Assembly (NCBI GenBank): GCA_963924555.1 | Contig: OZ004586.1 | Location: 3,554,501-3,618,500 of the forward strand | DNA length: 64,000 bases | Direction of reading: 5' to 3' | Source: Crambe crambe | Lineage: Eukaryota > Porifera > Demospongiae > Poecilosclerida > Crambeidae | In this document: positions 46,016 to 58,303 of the stretch, one piece after another | How positions within the stretch are numbered: position 1 is the first letter of the stretch | Layout of the letters: each line of letters begins with the position of its first letter | The notes under the pieces: generated by a model | Seen by the model: only the letters and a program-made list of their open reading frames with translations | Told to the model about the DNA's origin: nothing | Databases searched by the model: none | Translations under genes and position numbers: made by a program

Positions 46016-47929
46016 ATTTCTGGAATTATAGTACATGTAGCTATGATAACGGGACACAAATGTTTAGTCAGGAGAGTTCCAGGAAACCTCTTACGTAAAT
46101 TATGCCCTGAAGGATTCTTTTAAGGATTCTTTTAGGTGTAAATGTTAATGAAGCTGCACATAGAGATGTTCACACTTTAGGGAGTCCATTGCTTACTGCC
46201 TGAGCTGCATCAAAGTAAGTACATGCATATTAATGTTACGTATATAGCTTCCCCTTGTTGACACAGCAAACATTTTTGATAGACATGACATGGCTAACTT
46301 ATATCACCTAATCTAGCTAATGACAAGATACGACTTTCTCAACATACTATGTGATTTTTAATCTTAATAGGATGACCTACCTCTTGACGGTACAGGTTGC
46401 AGCATACCCAACCACACTAGTATGGATATTTCTTATCTATAAAGTCTATTTTGTACTCATTGCACTTACGTAGCTTGAATTGAGAAAGTAAGAGTGGATA
46501 ATTATAGCATACGTACGTAATAGAGATTAATAGCTACTTACCCTAAAGTTTAAGGTAGGTACGTAGTTACGCACTTGACTCTTAATAATGGGTACTAAAA
46601 TGATTCAAAAGTTCTAATAATATTATTCCCACATGACATAATTAAATAACTATACAGGTACTAAAAATGGTTTAATTAGCTAGTTCAAAGTTCAAACTAC
46701 ATAAATTTTAATGATAACAATGTGTAATACATTGCAAGGTTACTAGTCAGCAGTTCTAATCATAGCCAACATTACAATCACAACTGTTTGCCATTTAAGA
46801 GGATTAAATTCATGATGATCATTCGTCAGAATACCAGTCTCATGATGTTAATTCTGCTATTTCTCAGACAAATTTATTCCAAACTTCTGTCATGTGTTCC
46901 ATAATGGTTAGACTATCTCCACACCAAATATCCAGACCATGGCCACTAGTAGTCATGAGTTATGGTCAGCCAAAGTTTAAAAAATGGCCAAAAATGATAT
47001 TTGATTTCTACTTTATGACTGTCACATGGTACGTACCAGTTGAGGAGTATAACAACATGCTTATCTTCTAGTCGCGAATTAATAGAAGCGTGGATTTGAG
47101 ATTGATTATCAGGCCAAAAAAAAAAAAAAAAAAAAAAAGAAAAAAAAGAAAAAAGTAGAAAAGTAGGCTTGAGTATAAGCCTGCTGGATACCAGGACATC
47201 CAGGGAAATTAGATCCCCAGACGAAACTGGAGTTTGACTGGTCATTTTAAAAAATTGGTCTTGACACAATTACAATAGAAAAAAAAAGTGTTTGACCATC
47301 AAAATGTCAGGTCAACTGTGATTTGTCCTAATAATTTGGTTCCTGGGTATGTTACCATAAACAGTCTATGGTGTATTGTTCCAAATGAATTAACACACAA
47401 TTTACAGACAAGAGTGAGTTCATAAAGTTGTAACCATGCTCTGAAAAAAAAAAAAGCGTGGTAGCATGGTAGCTATGTTATTTTGCCAGTCCTGATCAGA
47501 AATCTTCGAAAGGTGGTCCAACTATTGTATCAAAAAACTACTCTCATGGGGTAAATTTTCGTGGGTGGGTTTGGAAAGCTGAAAATGTGAACCATTTCCT
47601 TGTTTTTGTGTATTATTTATTTATGAATGAAAATTTAATCCCACAAAAAAATTTTCTTGCAATATGAAATGGTGATCCACATGCAGACACCAAGTATGTA
47701 GCTAGTTCCTGCTTGAAATGCAATTGAAAACACAGTCATAGCATGTGGCTGGGATGAGTCACCAGTCTTCTTCCTGCTTGAAAAGCACCTGCTATTGAAG
47801 TGGTTTGGTACACCAGACCAGCTGCAAACATAGCTATAATAATAGGAATTCACCTGATTCACTCCCTTCCTAGCTAATAGTGAATATCCAGTGCTATGGT
47901 AATTAGTCCTTCTCCAGCCAGGAACAAGT

Positions 47930-48345
47930 GGCCTTAATAGGGAGGTGGTCTCTTAAAGGGGATGGTCTCATTAATTATATAGTTACTAGGGTAGACAGGT
48001 AGCTGGAACAGGTGCTATTGGGACATGGTGGAGTGGTCTTAATAGAGAGATGGTCTCATTACAGGGTGGTCTAATTAGACAGGAGCATGGCAGAGTGGGT
48101 GGTCTCATTACAGGATCTGGTTTCACTGTAGCTGGAATTAATAGCTAAATACTGTTGGGACAGGAGGTGGTCTCATTACAGGGTGGTCTGTTTAGACAGG
48201 TTTCACTGTAGCTGGAATTGGAGCATGGCAGAGTGGGTGGTCTCATTACAGGGTGCATGGTCTAATTAGACAGGCTTCACTGTAGCTGGAATAGCTAATT
48301 AATAGAGAGGTGGTCTCATTACAGGGTGATCACTTCATGACTAGC
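47930..48345. repeat. GTGGTCTCATTACAGG repeat array
   Basis: Repeated GGTGGTCTCATTACAGG, GTGGTCTAATTAGACAGG and TTCACTGTAGCTGGAAT in irregular order. Confidence 0.75.
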
Positions 48346-48969
48346 TAGACAAGTATTTTTTTTTGGGGGGGGGGGGGGGGGCCCAAACTTAAGACAATTT
48401 CATTAACAAATAATACATATTTACACGAGTGTTTACCCGACAACCTCTTTATTCCATGACCCAGTAGCACCTATTCCAGCCAAAAATGAATGCAGCTGTT
48501 CAACAACTACACATGTATGTAGCTAGCTATCATAGTAGATATAAATTCTTCAAACTGGGACAGATGAGCTACATTAGGTATGTATGTAGGTGTCCAAACA
48601 AAACTGCAACTCAAAAAAAAACTTTTTAAAAAAATAGCACAGAAAAAAACACAAACAGATGACTTTAACCGCAATAGTATATAATTTAGCTATGGGATTA
48701 GGACGTCATACAACTATAGCCATTATTAGTGCCTTATATGTAATTATTTCAAGCACCTTGCTTGCTACGTTACAGCTGCTAGTAGGAATTTGACCAGTAC
48801 AAATAGATCAGACAAATGAGGAAATTATCCGGATGTACCTTCACATTCAATAGCTAATATAAGACTCGGTCATAATATTCATGAGACAGTTAGCTTGTAC
48901 TACCTTAATTGGTGTGCAATGTGATACTCTCTAGGGTATTGGTTGAATACACACACAGGGAATGATACG

Positions 48970-49482
48970 GGCTGTTATGAATCAGTGGACCATTCCACTG
49001 GAATGGAATGGTGGAATGGAATACTGGAACACTTTTTTTTTTGTTATTGTTTGTATGTGAGCAAACAAATGTACCTATCCTTCACTCTCTCAGCCTATTC
49101 CCATGCCCTTCACTCCAGGTGTGTCCATTTCGTCATCCGCTCCCAGGGATAACTTTTTTCTCCTATGATTATGCTTCATATCTGGATTCTTGCAAAAAAT
49201 ATTCCAAGCTATTTTTCCCACCATAGGACAAGGAATTGAGTGCCAGTCTTGATTACCACATTATTTCCTGTGTACGGGACCGCACAATTTGGAGATACCT
49301 AAAATTAATATATCATTTCCCAGCTCAGAAATACACACAAAACAACTTCTTTTTTTACTGTGGAAGTCCAGCAACTCCTTTGGTCCCTTCCCTCTTGTAT
49401 AATTATTATAAATAAAAAATGAATTCCAGTATTCCATTCCACATTCCATTCCAGTGGAATGGTCCACTGATTCATAACGGCC
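48970..49482. mobile_element. Foldback element, 513 bp, 10-bp target duplication
   Basis: The left end GGCTGTTATGAATCAGTGGA and following CCATTCCACTGGAATG are mirrored at the right end with one mismatch in the first 36 bases; pairing continues through GGAATGGAATACTGGAA. GAATGATACG flanks both sides perfectly (48960-48969 and 49483-49492). A 10-bp duplication fits Mutator-like elements. No transposase frame. Confidence 0.85.
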
Positions 49483-49844
49483 GAATGATACGTAACAGAC
49501 CTACTAATGTGATTAGCTGCAGTCGGTATCATGTTACCAATTGCATCACCCCTGAGCTGTCATGTATCGTATAGCTAGAGGGAAATACTACATGGGATAT
49601 AGGGTTTAAAATAATACACTAATTAAGATGCTTCGATTTCGATTCTAGTATAACCTTTACTCCATGACCTTTAACCCCAGTTATGAATAATTATTATGTA
49701 AGAAACTTAGCATGACTAGATATCATGTTCTGGATTTTTCATGGTATTTCTATGACACATCTCGGATGACTTTATTAATAATCAGATGACAAAGAGGTAA
49801 GAAAAAAGAAGATAAAACAATGCTCTGGCAACACAATCAGTCTA

Positions 49845-49846
<2 letters not shown>

Positions 49847-49907
<61 letters not shown>
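49847..49907. repeat. (CT)n microsatellite
   Basis: About 30 uninterrupted CT units. Confidence 0.95.
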
Positions 49908-49912
<5 letters not shown>

Positions 49913-50139
49913 GCCGAGGCAAAAGTGTCAGTTTCCAGAAATCGATTATTATTTTTTGTATTCAGAACACTGTGATCGACATCAAAAGCTATAGATCAAA
50001 GCATGCCATTACATGTATAATACAACATGTAACTAGTAGCTAGCTACATGTGATATTTATTTTTTTTAATTTTTGGCAGATAGTACATGCATAGTTAGCT
50101 ACATTGTGAGCTTTAAAGGCAATAAAGGCCAGCTGCTCA

Positions 50140-50262
50140 TATGAGAGTAAAAAACATTTCTTCTAAATGAAAGAGTGATGTAGGCTAGAGTACATGACTA
50201 TAAAAAGTACGGAAACAAGCTAACTGTCACAGAATTGACAAACTCTATATCACTGCATGGAC
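50140..50262. mobile_element. Single arm of the 20542 foldback family
   Basis: AAAAACATTTCTTCTAAATG, AAAGAGTGATGTAGGCT and GACTATAAAAAGTACGGAAA match the reverse complement of 20674-20810. Confidence 0.75.
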
Positions 50263-51077
50263 TGCATTTGTCACTGCATGTGCTCTAAATATACCATTCA
50301 CCTGATGGGGAAGGAATGCACCTGTATGCTCAATTGCACCTGATCACTCAAAAAATGTTAAGCTAATTGTTAGACCATAGGTGGTCACCACAGACAGATT
50401 AATTTATGAGATCATGGACTGCTGCCATGTAGGTTATCAAGATAGCTACGTAAGTGTGTTGGAAAACCAGCACTAGATCTAGGTGGGCAAGCTAGCTATT
50501 ATGTGATCATTGTTAGTTAGTGAATGTAATTGTGTGAATAGACAGACATAATCATAGTAATGGTAGTCTAACTATAGCTAATTAATGCAGAAAGAAGCAA
50601 TCAGGCAGGTCAGGCATTTGGACCTGGTATGTCTGGGTGTATTGCATGCAATATTAATTAAAATGACAGAAGGTCGTCAGGGTTTTGTGACTGTATTTTC
50701 GACTTTCCTTCAACTCTCCTCAGATTTCAATCTAAGGGGATCAAAAAGTCAAAATTTTCCCAGGGGAGCATGCCCCTTAAATTGATATCTTAGCTATTAT
50801 CCCAAAATTAGTCCCACAAAATAATCAAAAGGAGTGGGTTTCACTAGAAGAATAACTCTTTCACTTAAAGCAAGCACTCTCCCATAAAAGAATCTTTGGA
50901 ATGGAATAGCTGTTGATATTCTGGTTTGGAAATGGAACACTTTATGTACTTCATTCAATTTCACTACATACATCCTGACCTTCCTCCAGGCCTTAATGTT
51001 AGAAAAATATTTTTTCTACATATATAAAACGGATGGCTGTGTATGGTTTCAAAAAGCTCATCAACAAGACTGAGACT

Positions 51078-51797
51078 TAAGTAACCCCTTGCCCATCACC
51101 AAATTACACCCAGGCATACGTATATGTAGCCAGGATTTCAGAAAAGGGATGGCTCAGGAGCTGATCGCAAGCATTAATTATTTAACTAGCTAGCTAGATA
51201 TTTTCAAATGCTTTGTAAGAACTATAACATTTTACCAAACTACAAGCCCCTATATCTCATTCTGGTCTGTCATGGGGCAGGGGGGGTCGGACAAGCTTTT
51301 TGCGAAATTGGCTCGCAAAGCTTTGCAAGAATAGACGCACAGTAAAGAATGGTTGGAATGTAATTAACCTGATGTTTGATAGGCTGTTTCTCCAGCTTTA
51401 AGTGTTTGTAGATGATTTTACCTTGGCACAAGAAAGATCTAGTAAGCTAGTTGCTAGAAACCAAACCAGTTTTAGCTGGGCTTTGAAATTCAGTTAGCAA
51501 TTAACCTTTTTCTGAATCTCCAAAATAGGACGGGGATGGATTAGGTTCAGTCGATTTTCAGAAATCTACCTGTTAGATCTATCTACAGTCCAATTCAAGT
51601 TCATTCAAAGCGTACACATCTCGAGGAATAGCAACTTCAAAAAATGTATTGAAATTCTATGTGAATTAAAAAAGTGCCTACTCAGCAATAATTGACCTTG
51701 TCCGACCTCCCCTGGTCATGGGGAGCAAAGTTGGTAATGTGAGTGTGGTTATTGATAGCTAATAAGGAGAATTTGGTGATCGGCAAGGGTTACTTCC
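51078..51797. mobile_element. Inverted-repeat element with a second one inside
   Basis: Outer ends: GTAACCCCTTGCCCATCACC and GGTGATCGGCAAGGGTTAC. Inner ends: GGGGTCGGACAAG near 51286 and CTTGTCCGACCTCCCC near 51699-51714. The nesting suggests one element inserted in another. Confidence 0.55.
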
Positions 51798-52481
51798 ATA
51801 AGTCTCTTGTTTGATGGAAGTTTTCAAACCAAATATGTGTGCTTTGGATCAGATCTTAGTACCATTCTGAACTTCATATTAATATTATAGTGCATGTCAA
51901 AACTTGTAATTTGAGTGAAATTGTACAAATGCTGTTACATCATAAATTAATTTTAGGAGATCAAGGCATGCATGAGTGCAGAACTTGAGTACCGTAAGCA
52001 TGGGGTTCACAAAACCATCTGATTGTATCATTAACAATCTTTATTAAATGAAAACATTTCTCCTACCAACCACCATTGAGATTAAGTGTAATGTTATGTA
52101 GGTACGTATATGCAAGGAATGCTTAGATGCATGTATGAAATTTTATATGCAGGAAGGGCTAGGGCTAGAGGAGGGATTATAGTCTGGTGAACCATCCCTT
52201 GTCACTTCCACAGCACTGAATGTATTGCATCACCACCACACGACATCAGGGGATGTTCACCAGACCAGGGGCAATTAAGCAATGTATACATAATAGCTAA
52301 TTATGAGCTTACTCAAGCAAAATAAAGTAGAAGTATTTCACATACATACTCGCTTTTTTTGGAGTACGTATGCTTTACAGTTTCTTGTAGACACCTGGTA
52401 TTCCTAACTTCCTATAAGGTAAGGCGGATATGTATGTCTGAGGGTACTAGGAATTTCATGTATGTGGTTGCAAGTTACTGG

Positions 52482-52491
52482 GCATGCGCGC
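52482..52491 (+). promoter_or_regulatory. NRF1-like GCATGCGCGC motif upstream of receptor gene
   Basis: GCATGCGCGC lies about 105-114 bases before the receptor ATG. It resembles the NRF1 half-site GCATGCGC found in many TATA-less animal promoters. Confidence 0.35.
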
Positions 52492-52595
52492 ACGAAATAT
52501 TAAAATTGGGTGTGATAGAAGTTTAGTGTTTTAATACTCCTCCGAGTTTTACAAGTAGATCCAAGTGAGGAGCTGCTAGAGATCTGAAGTCCATC

Positions 52596-55500
52596 ATGCT
52601 ATTCTTCCTGTATGCCAGTTTATTCGTGTTTGCCAGAGCTCAAGAGAGCAGATACAACTACGGAGAAGATTTCTACAATGGCCCCTACAAGCAGATTTAC
52701 CCTCCAGTGGACATTACGAGAGACTACAGCCACTGTCAGCCCAACGCCACTGTGACCTGTCCTATATTCCTGGCCCTTATGTTCTCCTTTGGAGGACTTT
52801 ATGCCAGCAGTGGTGTGATTCCTGGCATACAGATAGCTCTTGATCAGATCAATGACAATCCAGACATTTTGCCAGGATACTCACTCCACTATGTACTCCA
52901 GGACAGCCAAGTAAGTCAGACCAGTTAAGTACAAATGCATAATACTAGAATAACTTGTTTTTAGTTCATGTAACAATAGTATGCAGTGGTAGCTACTGAA
53001 TGTAGCTGCTATCAATTGCTTTGCATGCCCTAGGCCTACCTCTTGCATATTGTTGCTCATATTATTGAAATATGAGCTGGTTGGTTTTGCTGTACTGATC
53101 ATAATAGTATGCACCTATTAAGCAATTCACATCAGTCTTTAATAGCATTCACTCTCTCATCGTGTAGTTTTTCCAGTTTTTATCATGAGATTGGTTCTAT
53201 ACCAGTTCACTGATTTTTTTTTTTTCACCCAAGAGTTTCTTCAATGCAGCTCTCTGTACAAACTTTACATTTTGACATGCAGTTTCTCTGTATTCCATCC
53301 AATTAAAAGCTAACTCAGAATACAAAAGTGGCATGCACACAACCTGCATGCAGAGACTGCTAAAAATAGCTGACTTAGCTAGTGTGGACAGCTGCAGCTT
53401 GTAGTTGCAACTGCTTCCTCTTAGATGTGGATGTCCTTTAGCAATGCCTTGATCTTCTGTAGAGGAAACCATGATAAAATCAAAGAGAATATATGTAGTG
53501 GTGCTTCAAGTGTTTCTACTGTCAATTTTGCAGATTGGTCATCAGAATTGGGAAATGGTTAGGCATGGGGCTAATATGCTGGCAGAATAATAGGGCCTCA
53601 CTGGAATAGCAGCATAAAAACCAGAATAATAGGCTTCAGTCATTGTTATAGCTCACTCCCTTGCCTACACATGGGTGCTTTTGAGTGCTAGTATTGCATT
53701 CTGAGCAAAAAAAATTTTTTTACATCTTTTTGGGGATCAGCAAGAAAACTATTAAATGCTACACACAGTTCAAAATAATATATAATGTACTCTTTCAGGA
53801 CATTTTGTTGGCTACTATGAAAAGAATAATGAGTCTGCTGGAGGAGCACTGCGTAATAGAATAATAGGCAAAAAAAAAGAGAGCATATTAGCCCCATGCC
53901 TAGAAATGGATTGTTCTATACTTGGCTATGGTTTACATAACTGCATGGGATGTTGTAATATGAGAGGTTGTTGTGGTCCTTGTGAGCCACTGCAGCTAGG
54001 GCAAACCACAGTTGATACAAACTTTTTGTTCCACTGAGTCACTGTGTACATAGATAGGGACTGGCACATTATGCTTTTTTGCTTCCCTATTATTCTATTC
54101 TTTAATTCCAGCTTTATAAAGTCATTATTCTTTTTTTAACTGACCTATCATTCTTTAATTATGCTCATACGTACCTGATGTCATATGTATTTGGAAGACT
54201 ATGTAAATAGCTATTAGCAGACAAGTTTGGTCCAGCTAGGCTAGCTAGTGTAGGCACACATGATAAATACATTCAAGATCAACCATGAAGTTCACTTTTG
54301 ATAGCCTATTATGCCAGCATTCTTTGATAGACCTATTATTCCCAAAACTATGCTGGCAGAATGTACCAGTCCCTATACATAGACCTGGGTGATTTCTTTG
54401 AGCACAGAGTGCTTGGTCTAAAGGCTGTAGCCCTAGCAGCAAAAGTGAGGAAATTTGCTGTACAACTGCAGCTAGGGCAAACCAACTTGCAAAGAACTGT
54501 ATTATTTTTTTTTTGTGCTAGAAATTTTTTTTTCGTGCTAGAAATTCAATAAGCTGTTATTGTAAGTCCTTCACATAAATATTGTAATATCTTGTGTTCT
54601 AGTTTCCAAAACAGATGGCAGCTTACATGTATATGATAAATGACCTTCGTTGATTTTTTTCCCCCTCCTCGCTTATAGATATACATCTGATAGTGTATCA
54701 AGTGGCTTTCACACTAACGAGTTGACATTATAAGTTATAATTATTATCGCCATAAGATATACTGTAATGTGATAAATACATAAGATGGTTAGCTGGTCTT
54801 GGTTGGCTAAACTGTACAGGCGACAGAGAGCATAATTTAGGAAATTCTAAATTTATTTCTAGATCTTAGTTAAGTACAGCTAGTTGGCAATACTTTTGCC
54901 TTCATAAAAAAATTTAAAAAAAGGAAAAAAAAAGCACAGTCGTACTAGTAACATACAGAAGATAAATGATTGCATGGTGGTATATAGAATCCTCAGAATC
55001 AGAATGCTAGTTTCTTTACACTGCTTGGAAAACTATAAGACCAAAAGCCTCAGTACTGTTGGTTGGTAGCTGCCAGTTATTCTCTGTACGTGGCATTATG
55101 CTAGAATTGCCGACGAGCTAGCACAAGCACAATAATATCATAGTAGGCATAATAATTATGTAATAGTTAGTGATTAGTATTCAGGATCAAAGTATTACAA
55201 ATATTATGGATATTATATGCATGTATTATACATCATAAACATGCATGCAATATGTTACAACTTGCTCATTGCATTGAACATGAGAAATTAGGGTACAGAT
55301 ACACGCATACTAATTGTGTAGTCATAAAAGGGGTCCCCATAATATGTTGTTTTGCTCCAGAATTTCTTTATTGGATGCCGATAGTACTAATAACCTTGAG
55401 AAACAGATTAACTAACTAAGAAATTATTATCAAAGCATAGCATAGCAAAAGGTGCAATTGGCTGTCAATAAGTTAATTTGTAAGCCACTAAACTTATAAA

Positions 55501-55684
55501 TGTAACAATGTATTTTCCCTTTGCAGTGCAGTAGAACTAGATCGCTGTCGGCCTTTCTTACCAATGTACTTCAGCCACCCACAAAGGTGGGTGTGATTGG
55601 TTCAGGCTGTTCAATTGCTACCGAAGTCACAGCAGAATTAGCACCATTCTATAACTTGACACAGGTAAGTCATCCTTTCATAAA

Positions 55685-55728
<44 letters not shown>

Positions 55729-58227
55729 CAGAAGCATTATTAGTATACATATGGAGTAAATATTTACTGTTTGGGTTATGAAGTTTTTAATTGGTATCAG
55801 TTATAAACAATTATACCTACCATTCTCGTATTAGCTATGTATTAATTTCTAGAGAAGAAAATGAATAGGTATGAGATTTATTATGGTTGTTTGCCCCAAT
55901 CCTTCTTTCTTCTTCTTTTTCTTTGTCTGACTGCTTTCATGTTACTCCATGCTGTAACTGTTGACCAACAAGTGTATAAAGAAAATCAAAAATTCAGGTG
56001 CTTATCAGAATACACACTCAGAAGTTATTCATGCATGTAACGACTTGAACCTTGGTATGCACCTCTTTCTGTTTCCCTTTTCCTAACATGATTGGGCACT
56101 TAATAATATTGGTAACTATAATACACGTAGATCATGTTAAAGTAACCAGTATCAGAGAGAGCGGTAGCTCTTTTTCTATATAGAAATGACTTGGACTGCT
56201 GCGCACACCACATATAGACTAATACCAAAGTGAATTTCTACACCCCCACTTAGACTTAACAAAAGCTACTGTGAATGATTATCCAGCCTACTAGAGCCTA
56301 CTACAAAGTGCAGACCAAGTTTTGGGATTGGGGAGTTTACCGTTTCAGAAATACGGCAAGCAGGTAAATCGCTGGACTCTTCTTCTTCTCTATTGTTGTT
56401 ATTCTTCTAGAAAACCATATCTCTAGAATAACTCAAGCTACAGCTATGATTTCTGGATAAATCCACTCCAAATTCTAACCATCTACGATCTTTTCTACTC
56501 TTCAATCCTTGAAAGAGTCGATGTAAAAGGAGATACTACGGAGCACAATACTTGACTAACTTAATTATCGGAAGCCATTTTTTCTCTCGATAATACATGT
56601 AATTGATATCCAATTAACTCAGCTAGCTAAAGATAATTATGTGTGTGCTCAATCAACTCGGGGATTTTAGATTTACCGATCCATCCACCGGTAGACTCTT
56701 GAGTCCAGGGCTGGCTCGTCCAATTCAATATTGGGTGGGCCACTTTGAGGTGAAAAAGTGCTACCTCTATCATGCATGGAAGTAGCCATCACTGATAACA
56801 GCAGCTGAGCACATGACATGCTTGTGGTTTAGCTATATTTTATACGATCAATAGAGTGTGACAAATGAATAGTTTCTTATTATGGGTTTGCTAAATAAAG
56901 TGTGAGAATTTCTTCTAATTAGTAAAATATTGGGTGGGCCATGCCCCCCCCCCCCCTTTCCTGGCCCACCCTCACAAGCCAGCCCTATCTTCTTGTATCC
57001 TTGACCTCCAGGTATAGCTCAACATTTCAAGCCTTGACTCGCTGATAAATAATCATTGGGCTGCTATGCTATTAGAGAACTATTCCACGTAGTTCTTCTT
57101 TCATCTGGCCCTGTATACACATAGAAGAATGAACTCTATACATAAAACCATAAGAGAGGGAAAAAAAGACCAGGACCAAGTAACTAAGGGAAAAACATTT
57201 CCGTGAAATGAAAAAAAAATGTAGGGATGACCATTGCTCAAAAAAGTAAGGAAACAAGGGTAGGGATGAAAGATGGAAGGATGGAAATGGGATCACCCTA
57301 CATTTTTTTTTTCATTTCACAGAAGTATTTTTTCCCTTATGTAGAAACTCCTCTGATTTTCGTTGTAACCTCACTGGCTACAATGCCATGTATATTCCAT
57401 AGGGAAGTTTCATGGGGTAATTTTCAACAACAACAACAGCAACAACAACAACAACAACAACAACAGCAACAAAAACAAAAATAAAGGAATGATGCACACT
57501 TGCACACTTCCAAAATCACAAAAATTTTACCCCACAAAATTTTTGTGCTATAATAGTATGGTAATGCTGTCCTTCACTATGCTTCCAAAACCACCAAAAA
57601 TTTATCCCATGAAAATATTTTGTGCTATATGGTAATACTAATTATGGTAACTGTGGTTCCATCATTATATGTATATGTGACAGTCGAGGGTAGAAATCAA
57701 ACTTTATTCACATTTTAGTCAAAGTTTACTCTGGTCATGACTGATGCTTTACAAAAAAATTTTTTGCCTTTCGAACTTTTTTTTCAAAAGTAGAAACCAT
57801 GAATAAAGTTTGATTTCTACCCTCGACTGTCACATATGCTATATATATTGTGGTTCAATGCATTTTTAGGTGACTAGATTTTAGTAGTCATGCAACAAAT
57901 TGGTATTTTGGCATAGAAGGATTGTCAACAATTTCACAACACGGTAGATTGCATAGCAGAAATAACACATTAATATCATCAAATTTTTGGCACAACAAAA
58001 CGTGATGTGTTTGTAGCAACAGTTACATTTATCTGGTTAGCTTCACAAGATGTCTCTATTGTTATATACAATCCCATATTGATCATGTATCAGGACTAAA
58101 GTTAAATTTGTGGTCAATTAATACCATGCATGGCTAGGATAAAAAAATTGTGATCTTAATCTTTTTTTGGCATTATTCCACACAATTATTTGCAGCAAAA
58201 GGTTAACAAGCGATTATGCTGCCCAGT

Positions 58228-58303
<76 letters not shown>

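Larger units (their letters stand above)
44055..52595. other. Gene-poor interval between myotubularin and receptor genes
   Basis: I find no coding frame with family character in 8.5 kb. It should hold the myotubularin 3' UTR at the start and the receptor promoter at the end. Between are GTGTCC-type repeats (45385-46015), GGTGGTCTCATTACAGG repeats (47930-48345), poly-A and poly-G runs, a (CT)n tract, and the mobile elements listed separately. Confidence 0.65.
52911..55526 (+). other. Receptor intron 1
   Basis: No gene seen. It holds two hAT-like miniature elements (53560-53902 and 54055-54375) and AT-rich unique DNA. Confidence 0.6.

Noticed and set aside
44055..52595. Short open frames such as those at 45471, 46946 and 50585
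   Set aside because: They fall in repeats or low-complexity DNA, and no splice-linked or family-like sequence was found.
57227..57484. Poly-Gln frame
   Set aside because: It comes from a (CAA)n run inside receptor intron 2 and overlaps a foldback element.
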